In this document: positions 1-13,553 of the stretch, in pieces
Position numbering within the stretch: position 1 is the first letter of the stretch
Layout of the letters: every line of letters starts with the position of its first letter
NCBI GenBank assembly: GCA_029891345.1
Contig: CM057002.1
Span: 20,536,295-20,600,294 of the forward strand
Direction of reading: 5' to 3'
Length of the DNA stretch: 64,000 bases
DNA from: Dryococelus australis
Taxonomy: Eukaryota; Arthropoda; Insecta; Phasmatodea; Phasmatidae
The notes under the pieces: model-generated
Told to the model about the DNA's origin: nothing
What the model saw: the letters and a program-made list of their open reading frames with translations, nothing else
The model's database searches: none
Program-made: the position numbers and the translations under genes

Positions 1-3000
1 CTCCTGTTACAATGCAAACCTCCCCCACAACGGCTCGTTCGTGTTAAGGACGACAATGTCCTCGCACACACTCTCAACGTGCTCCTGTTACAATGCAAAC
101 CTCCCTCCACAACAGCGCTCGTGTCGTGTTAAGGACGACAATGTCCTCGCACACACTCTCCAACCTGCTCTGTTCAATGCAAACCTCCCTCCACAACAGC
201 CTCGTGTCGTGTTAAGGACGACAATGTCCTCGCACACAGCCTCCAAGTGCCCTGTTACAATGCAAACCTCCCTCCACAACAGCGCTCGTGTCGTGTTAAG
301 GACGACAATGTCCTCGCACACAGCTCTCAACGTGCTCCTGTTACAATGCAAACCTCCCTCCACAACAGCGCTCGTGTCGTGTTAAGGACGACAATGTCCT
401 CGCACACAGCTCTCCAACGTGCTCCTGTTACAATGCAAACCTCCCTCCACAACAGCGCTCGTGTCGTGTTAAGGACGACAATGTCCTCGCACACAGCTCT
501 CCAACGTGCTCCTGTTACAATGCAAACCTCCCTCCACAACAGCGCTCGTGTCGTGTTAAGGACGACAATGTCCTCGCACACAGCTCTCCAACGTGCTCCT
601 GTTACAATGCAAACCTCCCTCCACAACAGCGCTCGTGTCGTGTTAAGGACGACAAGTCCTCGCACACAGCTCTCCAACGTGCTCCTGTTACAATGCAAAC
701 CTCCCTCCACAACAGCGCTCGTGTCGTTTAAGACGACAATGTCCTCGCACACAGCTCTCAACGTGCCCTGTTACAATGCAAACCTCCCTCCACAACAGCG
801 CTCGTGTCGTGTTAAGGACGACAATGTCCTCGCACACAGCTCTCAACGTGCTCCTGTTACAATGCAAACCTCCCTCCACAACAGCGCTCGTGTCGTGTTA
901 GGACGACAATGTCCTCGCACACAGCTCTCCAACGTGCTCCTGTTACAATGCAAACCTCCCTCCACAACAGCGCTCGTGCGTGTTAAGGACGACAATGTCC
1001 TCGCACACAGCTCTCCAACGTGCTCCTGTTACAATGCAAACCTCCCTCCACAACAGCGCTCGTGTCGTGTTAAGGACGACAATGTCCTCGCACACAGCTC
1101 TCCAACGTGCTCCTGTTCAATGCAAACCTCCCTCCACAACAGCGCTCGTGTCGTGTTAAGGACGACAATGTCCTCGCACACAGCTCTCCAACGTGCTCCT
1201 GTTACAATGCAAACCTCCCTCCACAACAGCGCTCGTGTCGTGTTAAGGACGACAATGTCCTCGCACACAGCTCTCCAACGTGCTCCTGTTACAATGCAAA
1301 CCTCCCTCCACAACAGCGCTCGTGTCGTGTTAAGGACGACAATGTCCTCGCACACAGCTCTCCAACGTGCTCCTGTTACAATGCAAACCTCCCTCCACAA
1401 CAGCGCTCGTGTCGTGTTAAGGACGACAATGTCCTCGCACACAGCTCTCCAACGTGCTCCTGTTACAATGCAAACCTCCCTCCACAACAGCGCTCGTGTC
1501 GTGTTAAGGACGACAATGTCCTCGCACACAGCTCTCCAACGTGCTCCTGTTACAATGCAAACCTCCCTCCACAACAGCGCTCGTGTCGTGTTAAGGACGA
1601 CAATGTCCTCGCACACAGCTCTCCAACGTGCTCCTGTTACAATGCAAACCTCCCTCCACAACAGCGCTCGTGTCGTGTTAAGGACGACAATGTCCTCGCA
1701 CACAGCTCTCCAACGTGCTCCTGTTACAATGCAAACCTCCCTCCACAACAGCGCTCGTGTCGTGTTAAGGACGACAATGTCCTCGCACACAGCTCTCCAA
1801 CGTGCTCCTGTTACAATGCAAACCTCCCTCCACAACAGCGCTCGTGTCGTGTTAAGGACGACAATGTCCTCGCACACAGCTCTCCAACGTGCTCCTGTTA
1901 CAATGCAAACCTCCCTCCACAACAGCGCTCGTGTCGTGTTAAGGACGACAATGTCCTCGCACACAGCTCTCCAACGTGCTCCTGTTACAATGCAAACCTC
2001 CCTCCACAACAGCGCTCGTGTCGTGTTAAGGACGACAATGTCCTCGCACACAGCTCTCCAACGTGCTCCTGTTACAATGCAAACCTCCCTCCACAACAGC
2101 GCTCGTGTCGTGTTAAGGACGACAATGTCCTCGCACACAGCTCTCCAACGTGCTCCTGTTACAATGCAAACCTCCCTCACAACAGCGCTCGTGTCGTGTT
2201 AAGGACGACAATGTCCTCGCACACAGCTCTCCAACGTGCTCCTGTTACAATGCAAACCTCCCTCCACAACAGCGCTCGTGTCGTGTTAAGGACGACAATG
2301 TCCTCGCACACAGCTCTCCAACGTGCTCCTGTTACAATGCAAACCTCCCTCCACAACAGCGCTCGTGTCGTGTTAAGGACGACAATGTCCTCGCACACAG
2401 CTCTCCAACGTGCTCCTGTTACAATGCAAACCTCCCTCCACAACAGCGCTCGTGGGTGTTAAGGACGACAATGTCCTCGCATACAGCTCTCCAACGTGCT
2501 CCTGTTACAATGCAAACCTCCCTCACAACAGCGCTCGTGTCGTGTTAAGGACGACAATGTCCTCGCACACAGCTCTTCAACGTGCTCCTGTTACAATGCA
2601 AACCTCCCTCCACAACAGCGCTCGTGTCGTGTTAAGGACGACAATGTCCTCGCACACAGCTCTCCAACGTGCTCCTGTTACATGCAAACCTCCCTCCACA
2701 ACGCGCTCGTGTCGTGTTAAGGACGACAATGTCCTCGCACACAGCTCTCCAACGTGCTCCTGTTACATGCAAACCTCCCTCCACAACAGCGCTCGTGTCG
2801 TGTTAAGGACGACAATGTCCTCGCACACAGCCTCCAACGTGCTCCTGTTACAATGCAAACCTCCTCCACAACAGCGCTCGTGTCGTGTTAAGGACGACAA
2901 TGTCCTCGCACACAGCTCTCCAACGTGCTCCTGTTACAATGCAAACCTCCCTCCACAACAGCGCTCGTGTCGTGTTAAGGACGACAATGTCCTCGCACAC

Positions 3001-6000
3001 AGCTCTCCAACGTGCTCCTGTTACAATGCAAACCTCCCTCCACAACAGCGTCGTGTCGTGTTAAGGACGACAATGTCCTCGCACACAGCTCTCCAACGTG
3101 CTCCTGTTACAATGCAAACCTCCCTCCACAACAGCGCTCGTGTCGTGTTAAGACGACAATGTCCTCGCACACAGCTCTCCAACGTGCTCCTGTTACAATG
3201 CAAACCTCCCTCCACAACAGCGCTCGTGCGTGTTAAGGACGACAATGTCCTCGCACACAGCTCTCAACGTGCTCCTGTTACAATGCAAACCTCCCTCACA
3301 ACAGCGCTCGTGTCGTGTTAAGGACGACAATGTCCTCGCACACAGCTCTCCAACGTGCTCCTGTTTCAATGCAAACCTCCCTCCACAACAGCGCTCGTGT
3401 CGTGTTAAGGACGACAATGTCCTCGCACACAGCTCTCCAACGTGCTCCTGTTACAATGCAAACCTCCCTCCACAACAGCGCTGTGTCGTGTTAAGGACGA
3501 CAATGTCCTCGCACACAGCTCTCCAACGTGCTCCTGTTACAATGCAAACCTCCCTCCACAACAGCGCTCGTGTCGTGTTAAGGACGACAATGTCCTCGCA
3601 CACAGCTCTCCAACGTGCTCCTGTTACAATGCAAACCTCCCTCCACAACAGCGCTCGTGTCGTGTTAAGGACGACAATGTCCTCGCACACAGCTCTCCAA
3701 CGTGCTCCTGTTACAATGCAAACCTCCCTCCACAACAGCGCTCGTGACGTGTTAAGGACGACAATGTCCTCGCACACAGCTCTCCAACGTGCTCCTGTTA
3801 CAATGCAAACCTCCCTCCACAACAGCGCTCGTGTCGTGTTAGGACGACAATGTCCTCGCACACAGCTCTCCAACGTGCTCCTGTTACAATGCAAACCTCC
3901 CTCCACAACAGCGTCGTGTCGTGTTAAGGACGACAATGTCCTCGCACACAGCTCTCCAACGTGCTCCTGTTACAATGCAAACCTCCCTCCACAACAGCGC
4001 TCGTGTCGTGTTAAGGACGACAATGTCCTCGCACACAGCTCTCCAACGTGCTCCTGTTACAATGCAAACCTCCCTCCACAACAGCGCTCGTGTCGTGTTA
4101 AGGACGACAATGTCCTCGACACAGCTCTCCAACGTGCTCCTGTTACAATGCAAACCTCCCTCCACAACGCGCTCGTGACGTGTTAAGGACGACAATGTCC
4201 TCGCACACGCTCTCCAACGTGCTCCTGTTACAATGCAAACCTCCTCCACAACAGCGCTCGTGTCGTGTTAAGGACGACAATGTCTCGCACACAGCTCTCC
4301 AACGTGCTCCTGTTACAATGCAAACCTCCCTCCACAACAGCGCTCGTGTCGTGTTAAGGACGACAATGTCCTCGCACACAGCTCTCCAACGTGCTCTGTT
4401 ACAATGCAAACCTCCTCCACAACAGCGCTCGTGTCGTGTTAGGACGACAATGTTTCGCACACAGCTCTCCAACGTGCTCGTTACAATGCAAACCTCCCTC
4501 CACAACAGCGCTCGTGTCGTGTTAAGGACGACAATGTCCTCGCACACAGCTCTTCAACGTGCTCCTGTTACAATGCAAACCTCCCTCCACAACAGCGCTC
4601 GTGTCGTGTTAAGGACGACAATGTCCTCGCACACAGCTCTCCAACGTGCTCCTGTTACAATGCAAACCTCCCTCCACAACAGCGCTCGTGTCGTGTTAAG
4701 GACGACAATGTCCTCGCACACAGCTCTCCAACGTGCTCCAGTTACAATGCAAACCTCCCTCCACAACAGCGCTCGTGTCGTGTTAAGGACGACAATGTCC
4801 TCGCAAACAGCTCTCCAACGTGCTCCTGTTACAATGCAAACCTCCCTCCACAACAGCGCTCGTGTCGTGTTAAGGACGACAATTTCCTCGCACACAGCTC
4901 TCCAACGTGCTCCTGTTACAATGCAAACCTCCCTCCACAACAGCGCTCGTGTCGTGTTAAGGACGACAATGTCCTCGAACACAGCTCTCCAACGTGCTCC
5001 TGTTACAATGCAAACCTCCCTCCACAACAGCGCTTGTGACGTGTTAAGGACGACAATGTCCTCGCACACAGCTCTCCAACGTGCTCCTGTTACAATGCAA
5101 ACCTCCCTCCACAACAGCGCTCGTGTCGTGTTAAGGACGACAATGTCCTCCCACACAGCTCTCCAACGTGCTCCTGTTACAATGCAAACCTCCCTCCACA
5201 ACAGCGCTCGTGTCGTGTTAAGGACGACAATGTCCTCGCACACAGCTCTCCAACGTGCTCCTGTTACAATGCAAACCTCCCTCCACAACAGCGCTCGTGT
5301 CGTGTTAAGGACGACAATGTCCTCGCACACAGCTCTCCAACGTGCTCCTGTTACAATGCACCCTCCCACCACAACAGCGCTCGTGTCGTGTTAATTACGA
5401 CAATGTCCTCGCACACAGCTCTCCAACGTGCTCCTGTTACAATGCAAACCTCCCTCCACAACAGCGCTCGTGCCGTGTTAAGGACGACAATGTCCTCGCA
5501 CACAGCTCTCCAACGTGCTCCTGTTACAATGCTAACCTCCCTCCACAACAGCGCTCGTGTCGTGTTAAGGACGACAATGTCCTCGCACACAGCTCTCCAA
5601 CGTGCTCCTGTTACAATGCAAACCTCCCTCCACAACAGCGCTCGTGACGTGTTAAGGACGACAATGTCCTCGCACACAGCTCTCCAACGTGCTCCTGTTA
5701 CAATGCAAACCTCCCTCCACAACAGCGCTCGTGTCGTGTTAAGGACGACAATGTCCTCGCACACAGCTCTCCAACGTGCTCCTGTTACAATGCAAACCTC
5801 CCTCCACAACAGCGCTCGTGTCGTGTTAAGGACGACAATGTCCTCGCACACAGCTCTCCAACGTGCTCCTGTTACAATGCAAACCTCCCTCCACAACAGC
5901 GCTCGTGTCGTGTTAAGGACGACAATGTCCTCGCACACAGCTCTCCAACGTGCTCCTGTTACAATGCAAACCTCCCTCCACAACAGCGCTCGTGTCGTGT

Positions 6001-7777
6001 TAAGGACGACAATGTCCTCGCACACAGCTCTCCAACATGCTCCTGTTACAATGCAAACCTCCCTCCACAACAGCGCTCGTGTCGTGTTAAGGACGTCAAT
6101 GTCCTCGCACACAGCTCTCCAACGTGCTCCTGTTACAATGCAAACCTCCCTCCACAACAGCGCTCGTGTCGTGTTAAGGACGACAATGTCCTCGCACACA
6201 GCTCTCCAACGTGCTCCTGTTACAATGCAAACCTCCCTCCATAACAGCGCTCGTGTCGTGTTAAGGACGACAATGTCCTCGCACACAGCTCTCCAACGTG
6301 CTCCTGTTACAATGCAAACCTCCCTCCACAACAGCGCTCGTGTCGTGTTAAGGACGACAATGTCCTCTCACACAGCTCTTCAACGTGCTCCTGTTACAAT
6401 GCAAACCTCCCTCCACAACAGCGCTCGTGTCGTGTTAAGGACGACAATGTCCTCGCACACAGCTCTCCAACGTGCTCCTGTTACAATGCAAACCTCCCTC
6501 CACAACAGCGCTCGTGTCGTGTTAAGGACGACAATGTCCTCGCACACAGCTCTCCAACGTGCTCCTGTTACAATGCAAACCTCCCTCCACAACAGCGCTC
6601 GTGTCGTGTTAAGGACGACAATGTCCTCGCACACAGCTCTTCAACGTGCTCCTGTTACAATGCAAACCTCCCTCCACAACAGCGCTCGTGTCGTGTTAAG
6701 GACGACAATGTCCTCGCACACAGCTCTCCAACGTGCTCCTGTTACAATGCAAACCTCCCTCCACAACAGCGCTCGTGTCGTGTTAAGGACGACAATGTCC
6801 TCGCACACAGCTCTCCAACGTGCTCCTGTTACAATGCAAACCTCCCTCCACAACAGCGCTCGTGTCGTGTTAAGGACGACAATGTCCTCGCACACAGCTC
6901 TCCAACGTGCTCCTGTTACAATGCAAACCTCCTCCACAACAGCGCTCGTGTCGTGTTAAGGACGACAATGTCCTCGCACACAGCTCTCCAACGTGCTCCT
7001 GTTACAATGCAAACCTCCCTCCACAACAGCGCTCGTGTCGTGTTAAGGACGACAATGTCCTCGCACACAGCTCTTCAACGTGCTCCTGTTACAATGCAAA
7101 CCTCCCTCCACAACAGCGCTCGTGTCGTGTTAAGGACGACAATGTCCTCGCACACAGCTCTCCAACGTGCTCCTGTTACAATGCAAACCTCCCTCCACAA
7201 CAGCGCTCGTGTCGTGTTAAGGACGACAATGTCCTCGCACACAGCTCTCCAACGTGCTCCTGTTACAATGCAAACCTCCCTCCACAACAGCGCTCGTGTC
7301 GTGTTAAGGACGACAATGTCCTCGCACACAGCTCTCCAACCTGCTCCTGTTACAATGCAAACCTCCCTCCACAACAGCGCTCGTGTCGTGTTAAGGACGA
7401 CAATGTCCTCGCACACAGCTCTTCAACGTGCTCCTGTTACAATGCAAACCTCCCTCCACAACAGCGCTCGTGACGTGTTAAGGACGACAATGTCCTCGCA
7501 CACAGCTCTCCAACGTGCTCCTGTTACAATGCAAACCTCCCTCCACAACAGCGCTCGTGTCGTGTTAAGGACGACAATGTCCTCGCACACAGCTCTCCAA
7601 CGTGCTCCTGTTACAATGCAAACCTCCCTCCACAACAGCGCTCGTGTCGTGTTAAGGACGACAATGTCCTCGCACACAGCTCTCCAACGTGCTCCTGTTA
7701 CAATGCAAACCTCCCTCCACAACAGCGCTCGTGTCGTGTTAAGGACGACAATGTCCTCGCACACAGCTCTTCAACGG
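1..7777. repeat. 87-bp tandem satellite array, about 89 copies, left end outside window
   Basis: An 87-bp unit repeats head to tail from the first base to about 7777, where the last unit runs into unique sequence after TCTTCAACGGGCT. Each unit carries CTCCTGTTACAATGCAAACC, then ACAGCGCTCG, then TTAAGGACGACAATGTCCTC. The unit contains a short inverted repeat, AGGAC-gacaat-GTCCT. Since 87 is 29 codons, frames without stops run for hundreds of codons on both strands; these are a consequence of the period and show no domain. Units at about 1030-2160 are almost identical. Units before about 4550 carry many single-base losses, while units from about 4700 to 6370 carry mainly substitutions. A T-to-A variant (GTGACGTG) recurs near 3746, 4176, 5037, 5645 and 7472. 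The whole block is satellite DNA, possibly heterochromatic; function unknown. Confidence 0.97.
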
Positions 7778-8205
7778 GCTAACTTGTAACGTGCCTCGTG
7801 GCTGCGAAGGCACAAAAGGCAGCTAAAATGCTTATCATGCACACGATGGCTGGTTGCGAATAATTTATGATATTAAATTCTCCTTGTTGACCAGCCTGTC
7901 CGACACAAGCGACGTGTCGCATAAATCATCCTGGACCATTGTTCGCGACCCGGCAGAGATCCACCAATAGTTGCGAGGAATACCGCCCATCCTACGCGTG
8001 AGACGTTTATTGGAGACACTGATAAATTTGGTACCGACGAATCAGAAATCACTACTTGAAATCTTGCACCAACAACGTTTCAGGCGAACATGCAGGGAAC
8101 TATTGATTTTGATTAGGCCTGTGCAACATCGCATATTTTAACTACAGGCAGGTTGAGGTAGTATCCATGTAGTACTAATGTACACTTGTATCGCACATTA
8201 AATAA
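7778..8205. other. Unique flank between the satellite and the first M1 copy
   Basis: About 430 bases with no recognisable gene or repeat family. This is the only boundary of the 87-bp array visible in the window; the change is abrupt, with no transposon end at the junction. Confidence 0.6.
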
Positions 8206-8614
8206 AGGCTGTGCACGATAAAGTGAACACTTGAAATCAATCTTAGAAAAAAGTCACTGCCCCTACCTGCATATATTTTAACGGAGTGACATGTGCCCAG
8301 TAAAGTTGGTAACGACGGATGGGAGTCGTTCCATATCTTAACGTCGAATTACAAGTGTTAGGTAACCATTCCTGGTAATTTCAATTATTTATTTCGCTTA
8401 TTGTTTTTTTTAATGCATCGAAGTGTAAAAATTAGCAGATTTGTAAAGTATTTACTTTTCTAATAATTTCACAATTTCACTTGACCGACGCATGAATAAA
8501 ATGATGAGGACCTTGACAATGTCTGTTTTACATAAGTCAGAAGAATGCACGACGTGCATATAAGTGGATACTGAGTAAGACTTTCAAAAGTGCTCATTTT
8601 ACCGTGAATAGCCT
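8206..8614 (-). mobile_element. M1 TIR element (MITE), full length
   Basis: Non-autonomous DNA transposon of about 410 bp. The left end reads AGGCTGTGCACGATAAAG and the right end is the inverted form CATTTTACCGTGAATAGCCT. Family landmarks in this orientation are CTACCTGCATATATTTTAAC, AAAGTTGGTAACGA and a block around GCATCGAAGTGTAAAAA. Strand '-' means it runs opposite to copies that begin with the GTAAAATGAGCAC end. No transposase is encoded. Confidence 0.9.
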
Positions 8615-8701
8615 ATATAATATGTATTCTGAAAGCTGTAAAATGTTCTGTGGGAACTATCCCTGGCAGTTTACTTTCTGTGCTGAACAAGAAATTATTA
8701 A

Positions 8702-8985
8702 GTGTAAGAGTATAGGAGGGGAGTGGAATAGGGTTTTTGGGCGGATCTTAACATCCAGGTCCTGAGAGCTGTTGGAAGTGAGAGGAGGTGAGAATGGAAC
8801 AGCGCCGGAGTGCAAGTTCCGGGGAAACGGGAGATCCCCGAGAAAACCCGGCGACCAGATGCATCGCCTTGCACGATATGCAATTGCGAAAAATCCGGGA
8901 GTGACGCGGCAGGGGATTGGACCCGGTTCGCTTTGGTGGGATACCATGGCAGCGCTCTGTCCACTGCGCCAACAGCCGCCCCTTG
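8702..8985 (-). mobile_element. SINE1, tRNA-derived SINE
   Basis: Read on the minus strand it starts with a tRNA-like head: a box-A-like TGGCGCAGTGG and a box-B-like GGGTCCAATCC. It continues into the conserved body (CGGGTTTTCTCGGGGATCTC) and a tail with GATGTTAAGATCCGCC. Seven copies of this body occur in the window. The head is diverged, so pol III activity is doubtful. Confidence 0.8.
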
Positions 8986-9960
8986 CCGCATTTAGAGGCT
9001 AAGCGCCTACGTTTCCAGACACATATTTATGAAGGAGTTATTATTTCAGTCATCTCTATACTACCGCGGTAACATTCGCCAGTTAATTTTGAACAATCCG
9101 GGGTACTAAACTACGTGTCACGTAACAGAGAGAGTGTACATTTTAAAAACTTTTTCCTACTGAAGAACGAAATTATTTTTGGAAAATTCCTCTCTCTCTC
9201 TCTTTGCCGGAGATGATCTTTCTTCTCCTTGCGAAACTTTTGAACAGACGTGCTGGTTGAAATGAAACTTAATACGCGTTTCTCATCACTTAGGGGCGTG
9301 GCTTCTAACTTTACCGAAACTGTAATTATATAGATGAAAATTGCTTCGGGATTTATGACATTAATCCCGTTACATACTTTATCTGGTATGGTTTGTGAAC
9401 AAACTCAATTATAACATGTAACTAAAATGTATAATTCCTCATAAGCTCTTTCCAACAATGTAATGGGGAAACCGTACATTATTAACTTGATAAAAGCATG
9501 GTTTCTAAACGTTCCGAAGCGCGGGAAATAAAATTATTATATTATACCAAAAATCTGTAACATACTTCAAGTAGTAACTAAATACCTGCGTACTATTTAT
9601 TCATATAGCAACATCAACACGATCTTAAATATAGTTCATTCTACCAGCGTGCAAACTGGCCCATTTTTCAAAATCAGTTCACATAACAGACTTCAGCCGC
9701 GCTTCTAAGTTTTCTGGTTTTGAATAAGAGGAAAGTTCTTCCCCTAATTTTCGAAATTTTAACTAACCGCATCTGTAAATATCGCAGTAACAATCAAAAC
9801 ATGAAGGCGTGTTGTAATTATTGCGTGATTTTTGTTAGATTGTGGTAATTAGTTTATCCTACGTTGTGCTGAAATATTTCTCTGGAAAGTAAGTAGTAGG
9901 GACAGGCCGGTCCTAGGCCACCTTGGATTAATTGGCATTAATTAATGCATTATCGATTTG
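8986..9960. other. AT-rich stretch, nothing recognised
   Basis: Low-complexity AT-rich DNA with a short TC run near 9190. I see no open frame of interest, no TIR and no repeat shared with the rest of the window. Confidence 0.5.
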
Positions 9961-10100
9961 ATTGAAAGGGTTAATCCTTCATCAAATCTTAATCCTATAT
10001 TAATCCGATGAAAATCGAAATGCTTAAATGGATTGAAAGGGTTAAATTTAATGAAAGAGTTAAATTTATTGAAAGGGTTAAATATAATGAAAGGGTTAAT
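9961..10100. repeat. Degenerate about 20-bp tandem repeat
   Basis: The motif GAAAGGGTTAAATTTAAT recurs at about 20-bp spacing (near 9965, 10035, 10053, 10073 and 10091) with changes between copies. This is a small decaying tandem array. Confidence 0.75.
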
Positions 10101-13100
10101 TTTTTCTTGATTTTTTACTTATTTCTTTCTTTTTGCGAGGGGTAGCAGGAGCTCTGTACAATGTTGGCGCTGTGGTGTCCTAGAGGTGACTGACCAGAGT
10201 GGTGGGTTTCAATGTGTTATATATGTTTTGAGCTGAGTGAAAGAGTGTGCTAAGGGTCATTTTTAAATTATTTTTCTAATTTTGATGTGTTTGCGTGGAT
10301 ATTGGTGGTAGATAGGCAACTCTTACGAATATATTTAACACACGAGAGCAATTCAGAGCGCTTAAACGATTTCTAAAGGTGGCCTAAGTGTAAATTTGAT
10401 GTTTTTGGGGGGATATTGCTCATAGATGGTGGTGGGAGATAGGCGACTTTGAAAGATGTGATTTACTTGTTAGTAATGACTAAGGATTAACGACTGTTTC
10501 CGAATGCTATTAAATGTTAGAGAATTTCAAAGTGTTGTACATATGAACAAATTGCACACATAGAATCACAAATTTCGAACAATTAAGTGAATAATAAGTG
10601 CAATTACTCCAGTATGGAATCAAACATAACGTGATTTACTACCCCGAGCTTAGAAATATAATTTACACACGAGAGAAGTATAACACAATTATGTAAGTAT
10701 GGAATTAAAAATCTACAGCAAAATATGCCTATAAATTAAATGAACAGTATATATATGACCACACTTAAAAAGAAATTAATTAATTAGCATGGATAGTAAA
10801 ACTGCACCTCTCCCAAAACACGACTATCTGGCTGCGAGCTCAGTGAATCACTGAGCCGATCTTGCGTCGGGAGCCTGACAATATATACGTGGAGCGTGTT
10901 CGGAGACTGACAAGCGACTAAGGTTATAGCTACCCGGAAAGAGATGTGAATACAATTTACAGGACAAATAGATAATAATTATGTTTACAATGCACATACT
11001 AATATATAAATTAGAATAGTTGAATTTTAAACAGACACAATAGAAAAAAACATGCAATGAAATGGTATCAGGAGCTCCCCAACAACACACCCGTCCACCT
11101 TGGAGGTAACACGATGAATGAGTGTATCGTATGAGGTGCGCCTGTTTATATACATGTAGCGCGGCCGGGATCTTAAAGGCAACTGAGTAGAAATTTAAGA
11201 TTGACAGAAAATCTACCAAACTACTATTAACGATTTGATTCGTCCTACAAGTACGTGAATGAATTTATATTCTTTTCCCGATAAAATAGTTTTATATTAA
11301 AACGCACATATTATAAAAAGTTAATCGCAGCTAAAACACTCCGAAGCCCAGTGAAGTCGATATATCCAGTGTTGCGTCTATACAGTGTGAGGATTGGCAA
11401 AGTACTAAGATGGCGGAAGCCCTCGAGAAACCTCCGGGTCGCTCTTCCTCAGCGCGTTTGCGGAGAAATGCACAGTCCACGCACCCCAGCCCTTCTCAAT
11501 GACCGCGTCTTCGGCGATCTGCCCCTCCCCTCCGCCCTCCAAACCATAGGGTATGTTTCCAAAGCTCCGGGACACGCACCCTGGTGTCGATCCAACACTG
11601 CAAGAACCTGTTTAGCGGCAAACACCCCCTCCGCCCACATCGCCCAAGAACTGTCCCTTCCAACACTGCATGTGTCCATGGAGGGCGCTATGGATTCAAA
11701 TCATGCACTACCCCCTCCCTTACAGCACTCAAGTGTCACATTTTTGGGATACTTTGGGAACTGGCCGTTCCTCCTCTCTTCATAGCCAGAGCGTTCCCTC
11801 GGCTATGAATGGAGGCTTGCTTCAAGATCAAAGCGACGGTTTCCCTAGAGAGTCAGTAGTGGATTTTTAACTGACCTGAACTATTTCCCCTCCTCCCAAC
11901 AAACTGTTATTTTCGCTCGGACACTGAATCTTCCTTCTATTTTTCGAGACGCAGGAGGTTGACGTATTCCGAGCTAAATTAAATTTCACAAATACCATCG
12001 ATAAAACTTTATTTTCCCCATCACTAAGAAATATGTTCCAAATGTTTCAAACACACAATAAGTTCGATTTAAAATATAAACCATTTTGGACCAAACTTTT
12101 TTTTTTCCTTATTTTCAGCTATCTTTATTCCCGTTTCCAACAATCTTACAAGACATTTTAAACTTTATTCCCGTTTTCCAACAACTCTCTAAAACTACTC
12201 ACCAATTTTTTGCCAAATTTGGCACGTATGAATTACTATGATAGGCCAGGTAAATATAAGTAATTAAACTTTATTAGGCACTTTTGGAAATGATGGCCAG
12301 AGAAATATTTTAGTTTTATATTTGGTATAAATACCATACAATTGGACCAATTTGAGCCAAATTTGGTACGCTGACATTATCTATTGCAAGCATAAAATAA
12401 GCTGACAAACAACTATTGTCCGCCATTTTGTAAGATAGCGCTAAATGAATTCATTACATTTTTGTGTAATTTCTCGGGAAACAATTGACAGATTCCCACT
12501 AAATTTGGCGATCAAGTAGTACTGCCGCAATTGACATGTACATGTATGTTTCAAGTTACGTTGCCTGAACAGACATCATCATGATTCTTTTAATATGGTG
12601 AGTCACGGATCGTTGGCATTTCGTCACTTCTAATCGTTTTTAGTATTTTGTCGCGTTTGGTGTAGTATTGGGCAGGCAGCAAAGTAGTTTTTATTCTAAA
12701 TTGAGGTTTTAGCCGCCTGTCAAAAGTTGGTTTCGGTGTAACTTAAATTCTAGGTAGCTGTGTCTTCCCAACTTTTAATGCGTAGTGTTTGTTTGTTTGC
12801 TGCCCATGAATTTAAATGTTTGCATTTTGCCTCGCGTTCACGACTCGTACGTTGGGGCCTACATATATTGTATATTCGTTGTCTGTGCAATATTTACAAT
12901 CGCTGTAGCTCTATTGGGTCATTTGACCGCCTCCTACGCAGCAAATATTGTAATGTAACCTTTTATTAAATTTGAATGTGTATTTTATTAAAAGGGAAGC
13001 TCTACGAGGCCGACGAAGCTGCCCTCCCCTTTTGATTGTACATTTACGTAATATTATAGATTTTATATTTTTGTACTTTAATTAAGTAGGCTTACTGGGC

Positions 13101-13553
13101 TTGAAGAGTGTCCCTCCTTAAATTGGTTTGAATCATGTATCCTTTTTATGGGGTCTCCCAAATGATGCAATTAACTTAAATCGCGTAACATTTTTAAGGA
13201 TTTTCAAGTATTGTAACCTATTGAAATTACGTAACATTTTTTATGATTTATAAATGTTGTAACCAACAAGAACCTGAGTCTAAAGTTTTATCAGATATTG
13301 TTTTTGGTGAGCAACTTTATATGGTCTTACTTGTAAGGTATTTAAATTCAGTCTCTGGGTATTATAATGTTTTTGATAATGAGACTAGAATTTTGAAATG
13401 TGTAAATTAATTTTTCTAAGATTGTTAACATTTATTCAAGCTAATGCAAGGTGATGTAAAAAATTTGAAAAAATATAATTGTTCTGAATCTGAGATTTGT
13501 ATTCACAATTATTTGTTCGTGCCAACTTGCTAGAGCTCTGGTAATAACGGCAA
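10101..13553. other. Unique AT-rich region with two unrecognised open frames
   Basis: No recognised gene or repeat. A 123-codon minus frame at 10848-11219 is rich in I, Y and S and looks like chance AT-rich sequence. A 144-codon plus frame at 11351-11785 coincides with a GC-richer patch (about 11400-11800) and could be an exon or chance; it shows no domain, signal peptide or membrane segment, and a 76-codon frame overlaps it on the other strand. The rest to 13553 is AT-rich. Confidence 0.45.

Noticed and set aside
1-7777. CRISPR array
   Set aside because: The whole 87-bp unit is repeated with no variable spacers, and the context is eukaryotic.
41-7789. Many long open frames on both strands in the first 7.8 kb (up to 651 codons)
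   Set aside because: They follow from an 87-bp tandem repeat whose period is a multiple of 3. Both strands and several frames are open at once and the peptides are pure 29-residue repeats.
11351-11785. A 144-codon gene in a GC-richer patch
   Set aside because: No motif, an overlapping minus frame, and no splice or promoter evidence; left as an unrecognised frame.
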